From Microbulbifer pacificus (GTDB lineage: Bacteria > Pseudomonadota > Gammaproteobacteria > Pseudomonadales > Cellvibrionaceae), in NCBI RefSeq assembly GCF_002959965.1, contig NZ_PREV01000026.1, positions 627,501 through 691,500 on the forward strand: 64,000 nucleotides of DNA. Direction: 5' to 3'. The position numbers were made by a program, and so were the translations under genes. Under the pieces are notes generated by a model, which worked only from the letters and a program-made list of their open reading frames with translations, was not told the DNA's origin and made no database searches. Positions 9,201 to 17,494 of this stretch are shown one piece after another. Each line of letters starts with the position of its first letter. Position 1 is the stretch's first letter.

Positions 9201-11414
9201 CCTGGCTGGTACGAGGAAAAAAGTCGCTGGCTGGACGGCTGGATGACTGTTTATATCGGCCGTGATGCAGACGGCGACGGCGAAGCGGACATCGATACCG
9301 AACTGCTGTGCGCCTCCACTACCCAGATCCAGCTCAACTACTGCAGCATCACCAACCCGGATGCCGGCAGCTACTGGGTGTTGGTGGAAAACGCGCGCAT
9401 GTGGGCCGCCGATTACGTGGAGTATGAAGGTGTCGAGCTGATCGATACCTACAAGGTAGCCACCGCCATGGTGCCGAAAAGCTTCGGCGGTCTGCAGGTC
9501 GAGGGACCGGCGAACACCGACGGCAGCAAAGCCGTGAACCTGGACCTAGGCTGGACCCTGAGCGGCCTGGAGGAAGGTGATGTCGCCTACACCGGCTTCG
9601 ATATCGGCACCGGCAACGCACCGGGCAGCCTCGGCTTCGTGCCGGTCAAACTGACCCGCGGCGTCGACGATGTCAGCCTCGCTACCAGTCAGACACAGGC
9701 CATTGGTGGCGACATCATCGATGTCTCCGTGCATGTACTGGAAAACAACTCCGGTATCGACCGCGAGATCGATCTGATCAGCCAGCTGCCGGAAGGCCTG
9801 ACCCTGGTGGAAGACTCGGTGAAAATCAACAATCCGTTGATGCGCGACAAGCTCACCGTGGATGGCAACCTCATCCGCGTGAACGGTGTGCAGGAAAACT
9901 CCCAGGACTGGGCGCGGGACTACGTGATCACCACCAATGAAAACGACCAGTTGTGTCGCACGCCCACTTACGGTGGCCCCAACGATGGTGGCTTTGTCGG
10001 CCTGTTCCAGAACTACAACATAGTGCCGGACATGGGCGGTAATGCGACCGAGTGGGTAAACCCGGAGTTCCGCATTCCGTTGAGCCGCTTCTGGGGTGAA
10101 AACGCCGGCATGAACCTGTACCACAACGAGGATTACTACGCCTCTCCGTGGATGGTGGTATCGCCACAGGGCTACGTTGCACTGGAGCACTCCTGGGATC
10201 CCTCACACCACCTTGCGCACGTGAAATTTCCCTACTACTCCGACCCTTATTCGCCGTTTATCGGCGTATTCTGGAGAGGTATGGTGAACGATCAAAGCTG
10301 GTTCGGCGCCGACGTTGACGCCCTCGGCACACCGCTGAACCAGACTTACGACAAGACTGAAGGTTCCGGTATTGCGATGGCCTGGGCCAAGGATCCGGCA
10401 AATAATATCGACGATATTATTATCGAGTGGGTCAACGCCCGCACCCAGAACCTCGATGTCGGCTGGACTGGCGGCAGCGTAACCAGCGAGAAGGCGGACC
10501 GCTACAACTTCGACCTGATCGTGCACAAGGGCTACCGCTACGGCGAGGGTGAATACGAATTCACCATGGCCTACGGCGACCTGGACTTTGCCGGCGAACC
10601 CGGTGCCGGCTCCGTGGGCCTGCACGGTAACTACGGCCCGCTGGATATCTTCGGCTATCCCTACTTTTTCAACCTGGAAAAGGGTCGGAGCTTCGCCTAC
10701 AACGACCTGGACACCAAACTGAAAAAGGATCTCGTGGTCTGCTACGACTACGTGGGCCCGGAATCCACCCAGTTTGATCTGAGCTTCCAGGTGCGCGTAG
10801 CCGAAACCGCGACCGGACAGGATCTGGAACTGGCCTTCGTGAGCGATATCGACGGTATGGCACAGGAAGTGAAGAGTCAGATCATCGTGGTGCCCAGCAA
10901 CCTGATCCTGACGCCGTTCAAAGACCACACCATGGACGAGAACACCACGCTGGAAGGCATCGAGGTGGTCTACCTGGACAAGGACCAGGCACCCAACCTG
11001 ATCACCGTCAGCGGCGCGCACATCACCGCGCACGTATCCGGGAACACCTCCGGTTCCACCATCAGCATCACACCCGATGCCAACTGGTACGGTGAAACGC
11101 AAATCACCGTCACCGTCGCCGATGAGCAGGTACCGGCGGATAAAGCCAGTCAGACATTCACACTGACCGTAGTATCCGACAGCGAAGAGCCGGGCTGTAC
11201 CGACATGAACGCGGACAACTACAACGAAAACGCCACTAAGGATGACGGCAGCTGTACCTATCCGCAGCCTGAACCGGAACCGGAGCCTCAACCACAACCG
11301 GAAGAGCCCAAGAAGAAAAAGAAAAAATCCGGCGGTTCTACCGGAACCCTTATGCTCGGGCTGCTGATCGCCCTCGGGCTGGGTCGCCGCCTCCGGTGGG
11401 CAACCAGGAAATGA
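6270..11414 (+). CDS. Large secreted S8 subtilase 2 with GlyGly-CTERM-like tail
   Basis: This is a close paralogue of protease 1 (1,714 residues) with the same domain order. Catalytic residues are D245 (ILDTG), H316 (GHGSH) and S667 (GTSMAS). The signal peptide, I9-like propeptide, PA-type insert, Fn3-like domain and DUF11-like segment all align. The tail is again a NYNENAT-DDGSC motif, Pro/Glu linker, six Lys (about 1681-1686), Gly-Gly, helix and RRLR. The TTG start has AAGGAG 8 bases upstream; the ATG two codons later would be too far from it. The last 640 bases of the alignable part are almost identical to protease 1, while the central part is clearly more diverged, which points to gene conversion. 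The different mid-regions suggest different substrate ranges (inference). Confidence 0.93.
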   Translation: MKMKTLATVIASAVCTSSMAAAVTSHPSQVVQQIKAAQFTEIKKSTIQQRETAIPDRRRPGGVNQQIRPASSADKFADEPERSGEDVYIIRLQDQPVATYDGRVKGYAATAKSALRAEAEQGLLAAPRGPRGLNTVQKNRALGYKNYLLDKQQTVVQEARALGVKRAPRLQFTDAINGFTMKMTQAQARELAKLPQVAFVQRSDTLQLHTDRGPEFIGADKIWNGETSTSSLKQKGEGMIVGILDTGVNTDHAAFADVGDDGYDHNNPWGEGVYVGDCATGAATCNDKLIGVWSWPFITDTFDGVRPASGEDYNGHGSHTASTAAGNVVHNVPYLGGVPGDGDGIPSGFEFEQVSGVAPHANIISYQVCFPANGGCPTEVMLKAVDQAIQDGVDVINFSIGGGDRFPWEDATALAFLSAREAGISVSASAGNAGKGFYTLSHTAPWYTSVAASTTDRVMEITGNTIEMSGGATTPPTFYTNDKAGFSEGSVTGTPVIAADYGDEKCLNEFAPNTFTSDQIVICKRGENARVTKGFNVQAGGAGGIIVYNEPFYSGITKAETEVFNDIYPLPALHIKNAPGNRLLNWVNDGGTDHSITITGGSISRTLDESAGDMLAEFSSRGPATHFTGSLAPHISAPGVGILAAYADEHPFSESLSQDWGMLNGTSMASPHVAGAMTLVRQAHPDWTAAEVQSALLMTASETVLEEINAYNDPRPAHTYRAGAGRVDVAAAVDAGLVMDETAANFEFANPRNGGDVKQLNLPQLADNNCRRNCSWIRTVRATRDGSWTVSNGDWTYDVWNTGDGEMPVAGAKIEAFPASFSLKAGETQTIVFRADLTDVQFENNTMLGGLDNLEQMELWSQVRFKASDASIPDAHWPVSINFDRAGLPSIVNIEAHRDNGSYHLKDLPLPAMNNIVYRGFTPVKATVENVTLPQDENHFPIRMDGDYGPGHARVTLHDVPANTARFVVEVLENVSGPGWYEEKSRWLDGWMTVYIGRDADGDGEADIDTELLCASTTQIQLNYCSITNPDAGSYWVLVENARMWAADYVEYEGVELIDTYKVATAMVPKSFGGLQVEGPANTDGSKAVNLDLGWTLSGLEEGDVAYTGFDIGTGNAPGSLGFVPVKLTRGVDDVSLATSQTQAIGGDIIDVSVHVLENNSGIDREIDLISQLPEGLTLVEDSVKINNPLMRDKLTVDGNLIRVNGVQENSQDWARDYVITTNENDQLCRTPTYGGPNDGGFVGLFQNYNIVPDMGGNATEWVNPEFRIPLSRFWGENAGMNLYHNEDYYASPWMVVSPQGYVALEHSWDPSHHLAHVKFPYYSDPYSPFIGVFWRGMVNDQSWFGADVDALGTPLNQTYDKTEGSGIAMAWAKDPANNIDDIIIEWVNARTQNLDVGWTGGSVTSEKADRYNFDLIVHKGYRYGEGEYEFTMAYGDLDFAGEPGAGSVGLHGNYGPLDIFGYPYFFNLEKGRSFAYNDLDTKLKKDLVVCYDYVGPESTQFDLSFQVRVAETATGQDLELAFVSDIDGMAQEVKSQIIVVPSNLILTPFKDHTMDENTTLEGIEVVYLDKDQAPNLITVSGAHITAHVSGNTSGSTISITPDANWYGETQITVTVADEQVPADKASQTFTLTVVSDSEEPGCTDMNADNYNENATKDDGSCTYPQPEPEPEPQPQPEEPKKKKKKSGGSTGTLMLGLLIALGLGRRLRWATRK

Positions 11415-11482
11415 GTAATGTGCGAGTAACGTACGTTATCTGAGGTTCCATACTAGACGCGAACTTCGAGTTCACCCGCTTG

Positions 11483-11516
11483 AGCCCCGCCCGCAAGGTC
11501 GGGGCTATTTTCTTTT
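11483..11516 (+). terminator. Terminator after protease 2
   Basis: AGCCCCG (11483-11489) pairs with CGGGGCT (11500-11506) and is followed by the T-rich stretch ATTTTCTTTT. It separates protease 2 from protease 3. Confidence 0.7.
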
Positions 11517-11753
11517 AAAAAGACGCAAGAAATTCACCTCGCATATCAAAAAAATCCGAAAAACAGAATTTTTTCCTGCGCCCATTTTCATACAAATTTT
11601 TCGCCGCCGAATCCGTAATCGCCCATTTACAGTAACAAAGGCTTTGCCTGCACGACGGATTTCCAGCCGCTGTGGCAAAACCGCTTTTTCTGGATCAGAA
11701 GGTATTCAGAAAACACAAATAATTAAAAAATCCAATAAATTAGGGGCATCCTG
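11517..11753. other. AT-rich intergenic region before protease 3
   Basis: About 240 bases without a gene, clearly richer in A+T than the flanks. The GGGACA repeat, the TGnTATTC box and the leader hairpin of proteases 1 and 2 are not present. AGGGG lies 7 bases before the ATG of protease 3. Protease 3 is therefore probably controlled differently. Confidence 0.5.
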
Positions 11754-14700
11754 ATGCAGCATAAAAATCCAATATTCAGGCGAAGTATGATCGCAACGCT
11801 GACCGCACTCTATGTCGGCGGCGCGCTCTCCGCATCGTCACCCGGAGCAACCTCCGGTTCTACATTTCACCAACCCACCTTTACCACCGAGGAACTGGAA
11901 GCCCTGCAAATACAGCGCGCCAGTGCACTCGAGGGGGACATCTACGTCGGCGGCAAAGGCAAGCCCAATCGTCACAAGGCCATTGCACCTGCGGATGTGT
12001 TTCAGCCACAACCCGGTGTGACCGGTCGCCAGCAGTATATCGTTCAGCTGGAAGACAAACCGGTCGCCACTTACGACGGTGGACTTGAGGGTTACGCCCC
12101 GACCAGGGCCAACAAGAATCGCGCGGTGATGGTGCGCGATCGTGTATTAATGAGCAGCGCTCCGGTAAAGGCCTACAGCCAGCACCTGCTGGATCGCCAG
12201 TCGACACTGCTGCGCAAGTCGCAAAGTGCCGGCGCCAACATCGCCGTCAAACGCAATTTCACCCTGGCCAACAACGCCATGCTAGTGGAAATGACCCAGG
12301 ACGACGCCGAAATCATGGCGCGCCAGCCGGGCGTCAAGCGCATCACGCCCAACCGTATTTTCCAGCTGAACACCGACCGCGGTCCGGAGTTTATCGGCGC
12401 GACCAGACTCTGGGATGGCAGCGGCTCTCCATCCGGCCTGAACGTCAAGGGTGAGGGTATGGTGGTCGGTATTGTCGATACCGGCATCAACACGGACCAC
12501 CCGGCGTTTGCCGGCGACAACTTTGATCCCGCCGGCAATCCCCTCGGCAATGGCGTCTACGCCGGTGACTGCGCCAGTGACGCCAGCCTGTGTAACGACA
12601 AACTGATCGGTGTCTTCTCCTATCCGGAGATCACCGATGTCTACCGTGCACCGGAATTCCAGGAGAGGCCCTGGGATACCAAAATGATTCGCCCCGCGAA
12701 CGGTGAGGACTACCACGGGCACGGCTCGCACACCGCCAGTACCGTCGCCGGCAACCGCATCGAAAATACTCCGCTGCAGGGCTTCGATGGCAGCGCCACC
12801 AGTGACGGTGTGGATCTGGATTTCCAGTTTCCACACACCTCCGGTGTGGCACCGGAAGCACGCATCATGGCCTTCCAGGTGTGCTGGCCGGGTAACGGCG
12901 GCGATCCCTATGCGGGGTGCCCCGAATCTGCGCTGCTGTCCGCATTCGAGGACGCCATCGCCAGCGGCGTGGTGGACGTAATCAACTTCTCCATTGGCGG
13001 CGCCGAGAACTTCCCCTGGGACGACCCGATGGAACTGGCCTTCCTGTCCGCGCGCGAGGCGGGTATTTCCGTGGCCGCCGCCGCAGGCAACTCCGGCCCC
13101 AACTACTTCAGCGCCGACCACACGTCGCCCTGGGTGACCACCGTCGGAGCGTCAACCCACGACCGCGTGATGAGTGCGGGCGACAAAACCCTGTCCGGCT
13201 TCGAGGGCAGCGGTTACATGTCCTACACGGAAATCCCCGGCAAGAGTTTCAGCGGCGGTATTACCGGCGAAGTGGTGCTGGCGGAGAACTATCCCGACCC
13301 GGATACCAGTGATGAATACACTGCGGCGTCGTGTAATGTTCCTTTCCCGGCAGGAACCTTTACCGCGGATCAGATTGTTATCTGTGAGCGCGGCGTTATC
13401 GCGCGGGTGGAAAAAGCGCAGAACGTGGCCGCCGGCGGCGCCGGCGGTTTTATCCTGCAGAACCTGTCCACCAGCGAAACGGTAGTGGCGGACAGCTATG
13501 TGCTCCCCGGTATCCACGTGGAGGCGAAATACCGCTGGACCCTCAAAAACTGGGTGAACAGCAGCGCCGGCACCGCGCGGGCGACCATCAGCGACTTCAC
13601 CAACAGCTACGAGTTTGTCGCCGAGGAAGGCAACAACCTGGCAGTCTTCAGCTCCATGGGTCCGAGCCGCACCAACGACACCCTGGTGCCGGACCTGACA
13701 GCACCCGGGGTACAGATCTACGCGGCCAACGCGGACGACCAGCCGTTTACCGCCTATCCGGCGGCCTCCGACTGGACCTTTATGAGTGGTACCTCCATGG
13801 CCGCGCCGCACACCGCGGGTGCCATGACGCTGCTGAAGCAGCTGCACCCCGAGTGGACACCGGCGGAAATCCAGTCTGCGCTGATGCTGACCGCGGGCCC
13901 CGTGTACCTTAAGTCGGGCGAATATCGTTTCGAGCCCTACACCCACTTCATGGTGGGGGCCGGCGCGATCAACGTGGAGCGTGCGGCCAATACCGGCCTG
14001 GTCATGGACGAAACCATCGAAAACTACCTGGACGCCAACCCGCGCAACGGCGGCATTGCCAGCCAGGTGAATCTGGCCTCCATGGCAAACTCGAACTGTG
14101 AGGGCAGCTGTACCTGGCTGCGCACCGTGACCGCCACCAAAGACGGGGTCTGGAATGCCACAGGTTTCGGCAAGCAGGCAGGTGTGGAGATCGAGGTCTC
14201 GCCCAGCCGCTTCAGCCTCAAGGCCGGCGAAAAGCAGTCCATCGTGGTTCGCGCCACACTGCCGGCGCCACTGGAGCACAAGGTGGAACCGGAGGATCCG
14301 TCCCTGCCGTGGGATGCGGTGCAGAATAACTTCACGTACTTCGACGGTACGGTTGTGCTGACCGAAGTCAACGGCAACTCGCCGGAGCTGCATATGCCCG
14401 TGGTTGCGGCCAACGTGCACGACGAGCTGCCGCTGTCGGTGAACATCGATGCGAGCCGCGATCAGGGGTCGGAAACCCTGATGGTCAGCACCGGTGACTA
14501 CAGCCAGCTGACACCCCGCTACTACGGTCTGGTGCAGCCCGAAGTGACCAGCACCACACTGGAATCGGTATCTGCATTTCTCTCGCTGGAGAATATCGAG
14601 AAGGGCTGGAGTATTCAGACCGTAGAGGTGCCGGAAAACACCGTGCGCTTCGTGGCCGAATCCCTGTCTGCGGAGAAAATCAGCACCGCTGAGGACATGA

Positions 14701-16790
14701 ACCCGCGCTACTTTGTGCATCACCCGTTCATCATCGTGGGCCGGGATCTGAACGGTAGCGGTGGCTTCATTCCCTCCGCGAGTGAAATGGAAGCGGACCC
14801 CTATGCGCTGTCCAACGAGTATCACCGCGAGGTACTCTGCGTCTCCTCCAGTTATTCCGAAGACAACTTCTGTAACTTCCAGAAGCCGGAAGCCGGCAGC
14901 TATTGGGTCGCCACCGTCAACACCGGCGACTTCCCGGTAGTGGCCAACACCGGTGTGGCAATGCTGAGTGCCAATTCCGCCAAGGGCAACCTGAGTGTAT
15001 CCGGCCCCGCGGCGCACGACGGCAACGGCGAGTACCCGCTGACCGTGAGCTGGGACCTTCCGGACTCCAGGCAGGGCGAGAAGTACTACGGCGGTTTTGA
15101 TCTGGGCAACATGCCCGGTGCCGAAGGTACACTCGGCTTCACCTCGGTGAACATTTCCCGCGGTGAGGATGCGGTGCAGTGGAGCGTTAGCCAGGACAAG
15201 GCGCGCGCGCTGGATGTGATCGATTTCAAGGTCAAGATCCGGCCGAACCTGGAGAGTGACGACCGCAACTACGACCTGAAGATCGATCTGCCAGACGGCA
15301 TGCGCCTGCTGGGAGACAGTATCCTGGCAAACAACGAGGCGCTTCAGGACGCCGTCCAGTGGGATGACCACAGCCTGTCCCTCGCCGGCCTGCAGAGCGC
15401 CACGCGCAACATCAAGCGCGAGTATGTGATGACCAGCAACATCGACGATCAGATGTGCCACACACCGTTGATCGACGAGTACTCCACCGGTGGCTACATC
15501 GACCTCAAGGGGGAGTTCGGTATCCAGCCGAATGCCGATTGGCTCGCGGGGGATTACCGGGTCAACTATGACGTGCCCATCTGGTGGCTGTTCGGCAACG
15601 AAGACGCTGACTTCAGGGTATACAACCAGTCCAATGCCGGTTACGTGCGCATGCACACCGTGGGGGCGCTGCAGTTCAACACCGCCTATTGGACAATGAG
15701 CCAGCACCGCGGACCGGGCTTCCTGTACGAGTCCCTGGCGCCCTTCTGGCGCGGCTCCTTCGAAATGAAGTACCGCCGCCATTACGAAGATCCGTGGGGC
15801 CTGACCATCGCCGCCCAGTACGCGGATGAACGCCCGGACCTCGGCGACCTGCTGTTCCTCGAGTACGACAATGTCACCGATAAAAATACCGGCGACGAGT
15901 ACGACTTCCAGGCAATTCTGCGCAGCGGTATCGACGACCGCGAAGGCCGATTCGAGATCATCTACGCCTACGACAACCTCGGTGCGAACCTCACCAAAGG
16001 TGTGGTGATGACCGAAGGTTTCGACAGTGCCTTCTCCGGCAACGCCGGCCCCAAGAACGGCATGCTCCACACGGTGGCGGGTTACGATGACCTGGACACA
16101 AAACTGAGTGACGACCTGGTACTGTGCTTCGACTATGTCGGTCCGGAAAAGAGCCTGGTTGAAGTCACCTTCCAGGCACTGGTACAGCCCGCGGCCACCG
16201 GTGCGAATCTGGAAGTGACCTTTACTCACGATCTGCAGGGGCAGCCGCAACAAACCGAGGTGCATCCCATCGCGGTGAAGGGCAACATTCAGCTGGCGGA
16301 AATCGCAGATATGACTGTTGCCGAGAACGGCCGTATCGAAGGGATTGATGTGCTCTACACCGATGCCAATGAGGTGCCCAACACGGTATTCGTAAGCGGT
16401 GAACATATCTCCGCAGGCGTGAACGGTTACCGCTTCGACCTGATCCCGGCGGCCAACTTCCACGGCAAAACGCTGGTTACGGTAACCGTGCAGGACAACG
16501 AGCACGCCGGTGACGCGGCCTCCACCAGCTTTATGTTGACGGTGGTGTCCGATGGCGAGGAACCGGGTTGTACCGATATCGAAGCGGACAACTACGATGA
16601 AAACGCCACCAGAGATGACGGCAGCTGTACCTATCCGCAGCCTGAACCGGAACCAGAGTCTCAGCCGGAACCGGAAGAGCCCAAGAAGAAAAAGAAAAAA
16701 TCCGGCGGTTCAACCGGAACCCTCATGCTCGCACTGCTGATCGCCCTCGGGCTTGGTCGCCGCCTCCGAATGAATATCCGGAAGCAGTAA
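11754..16790 (+). CDS. Large secreted S8 subtilase 3 with GlyGly-CTERM-like tail
   Basis: This is a more distant paralogue (1,678 residues) with the same architecture: signal peptide, I9-like propeptide, S8 domain with a PA-type insert, Fn3-like domain, long beta-rich region, Ig-like domain and sorting tail. Catalytic residues are D242 (IVDTG), H323 (GHGSH) and S681 (GTSMAA). Unlike the other two it starts with ATG (AGGGG 7 bases upstream) and lacks their promoter. The body differs throughout, yet the last 150 or so bases (NYDENAT-DDGSC, Pro/Glu linker, six Lys, Gly-Gly, helix, RRLR) are almost the same as in protease 2 at the nucleotide level. This indicates strong constraint on, or recombination of, the sorting tail. 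Substrate is unknown. Confidence 0.92.
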   Translation: MQHKNPIFRRSMIATLTALYVGGALSASSPGATSGSTFHQPTFTTEELEALQIQRASALEGDIYVGGKGKPNRHKAIAPADVFQPQPGVTGRQQYIVQLEDKPVATYDGGLEGYAPTRANKNRAVMVRDRVLMSSAPVKAYSQHLLDRQSTLLRKSQSAGANIAVKRNFTLANNAMLVEMTQDDAEIMARQPGVKRITPNRIFQLNTDRGPEFIGATRLWDGSGSPSGLNVKGEGMVVGIVDTGINTDHPAFAGDNFDPAGNPLGNGVYAGDCASDASLCNDKLIGVFSYPEITDVYRAPEFQERPWDTKMIRPANGEDYHGHGSHTASTVAGNRIENTPLQGFDGSATSDGVDLDFQFPHTSGVAPEARIMAFQVCWPGNGGDPYAGCPESALLSAFEDAIASGVVDVINFSIGGAENFPWDDPMELAFLSAREAGISVAAAAGNSGPNYFSADHTSPWVTTVGASTHDRVMSAGDKTLSGFEGSGYMSYTEIPGKSFSGGITGEVVLAENYPDPDTSDEYTAASCNVPFPAGTFTADQIVICERGVIARVEKAQNVAAGGAGGFILQNLSTSETVVADSYVLPGIHVEAKYRWTLKNWVNSSAGTARATISDFTNSYEFVAEEGNNLAVFSSMGPSRTNDTLVPDLTAPGVQIYAANADDQPFTAYPAASDWTFMSGTSMAAPHTAGAMTLLKQLHPEWTPAEIQSALMLTAGPVYLKSGEYRFEPYTHFMVGAGAINVERAANTGLVMDETIENYLDANPRNGGIASQVNLASMANSNCEGSCTWLRTVTATKDGVWNATGFGKQAGVEIEVSPSRFSLKAGEKQSIVVRATLPAPLEHKVEPEDPSLPWDAVQNNFTYFDGTVVLTEVNGNSPELHMPVVAANVHDELPLSVNIDASRDQGSETLMVSTGDYSQLTPRYYGLVQPEVTSTTLESVSAFLSLENIEKGWSIQTVEVPENTVRFVAESLSAEKISTAEDMNPRYFVHHPFIIVGRDLNGSGGFIPSASEMEADPYALSNEYHREVLCVSSSYSEDNFCNFQKPEAGSYWVATVNTGDFPVVANTGVAMLSANSAKGNLSVSGPAAHDGNGEYPLTVSWDLPDSRQGEKYYGGFDLGNMPGAEGTLGFTSVNISRGEDAVQWSVSQDKARALDVIDFKVKIRPNLESDDRNYDLKIDLPDGMRLLGDSILANNEALQDAVQWDDHSLSLAGLQSATRNIKREYVMTSNIDDQMCHTPLIDEYSTGGYIDLKGEFGIQPNADWLAGDYRVNYDVPIWWLFGNEDADFRVYNQSNAGYVRMHTVGALQFNTAYWTMSQHRGPGFLYESLAPFWRGSFEMKYRRHYEDPWGLTIAAQYADERPDLGDLLFLEYDNVTDKNTGDEYDFQAILRSGIDDREGRFEIIYAYDNLGANLTKGVVMTEGFDSAFSGNAGPKNGMLHTVAGYDDLDTKLSDDLVLCFDYVGPEKSLVEVTFQALVQPAATGANLEVTFTHDLQGQPQQTEVHPIAVKGNIQLAEIADMTVAENGRIEGIDVLYTDANEVPNTVFVSGEHISAGVNGYRFDLIPAANFHGKTLVTVTVQDNEHAGDAASTSFMLTVVSDGEEPGCTDIEADNYDENATRDDGSCTYPQPEPEPESQPEPEEPKKKKKKSGGSTGTLMLALLIALGLGRRLRMNIRKQ

Positions 16791-16822
16791 CGACCGCTGT
16801 CTAACAACCATTCCTCCTTGAC

Positions 16823-16877
16823 CCGGCGAACATCTGTTCGCCGGCTTCTCACCCCGGTCTTGCGACCGGGGCTTTTT
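16823..16877 (+). terminator. Terminator after protease 3 (two hairpins)
   Basis: The first hairpin is CCGGCGAA-N6-TTCGCCGG (16823-16844). The second is CCCCGGTC-TTGC-GACCGGGG (16852-16871), followed by CTTTTTG, a classical intrinsic terminator. It lies between the convergent protease 3 and sortase genes. Confidence 0.8.
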
Positions 16878-16879
16878 GT

Positions 16880-17494
16880 TTACAGACGCACCGGTTGCGC
16901 CGTGCCTGAATACTCCGCGTAAACCAGGTACCGCAGCGGACCACCAGAGTCCAGAGCATCAAACGGGTAACAGGTCATCAGGATCAGCCCCCATGACCGT
17001 TTCGCGGTCATCGTAGCCGGCAGTACGGCGTTTCTGCTGTCGACAATCTCTGCGTCAGTGACCCGAAAACTGTGCCAGCGGCCATCCGCGCCCTGCAGTT
17101 GTACCGGCATGCCCACACGTAGTTTTCCAAGCCCGCGAAAATGCGTATCCCGGTGCGCGGCAATCACCGCGACACCGAGGTCGGAGGTCGCCCCTGGCAA
17201 AACGGAAGACGCATACAACCCGGGACCAAAAGCGAGCGCTTCCCCACTGGTACCCTGCAGTACCACCAGCGGCTTTTCGTCGCCCAGTTGCAGTTGCGCC
17301 ACCGGCCAGGTATCTGCCCAGGGCCAGGGTTTATGTGGCTCGCCACTACTCAGCTGGCGCTGCCAGGAATCTCTGATCAGGTATTGCGCCAGTTGCGCCT
17401 TAAGCAGCAACCAGCTACCGCTTCCCAGTTGCCACAGCCCGGCGAAAATCAAGATTAGAGACAGGCACCGCTGAATGTTTCCGCGTGTGGTCAC
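16880..17494 (-). CDS. Proteobacterial (marine, class GN type) sortase
   Basis: This 204-residue transpeptidase has an N-terminal membrane segment (about 8-27) and a sortase beta-barrel. The catalytic triad is visible: H114 in AAHRDTHF, C175 in LMTCYPFD and R188 in GPLRYLVY, all matching the proteobacterial sortase family. The frame can be extended upstream, but the GTG at 17494 overlaps the stop of the upstream gene as GTGA, the usual coupled arrangement. Family knowledge says this sortase usually has one dedicated substrate encoded next to it, the VIT/vWA protein at 17491-19848. It acts at the inner membrane on exported proteins. Action on the neighbouring proteases is unlikely, since their tails resemble GlyGly-CTERM signals rather than LPxTG. 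Confidence 0.92.
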   Translation of the reverse strand: MTTRGNIQRCLSLILIFAGLWQLGSGSWLLLKAQLAQYLIRDSWQRQLSSGEPHKPWPWADTWPVAQLQLGDEKPLVVLQGTSGEALAFGPGLYASSVLPGATSDLGVAVIAAHRDTHFRGLGKLRVGMPVQLQGADGRWHSFRVTDAEIVDSRNAVLPATMTAKRSWGLILMTCYPFDALDSGGPLRYLVYAEYSGTAQPVRL

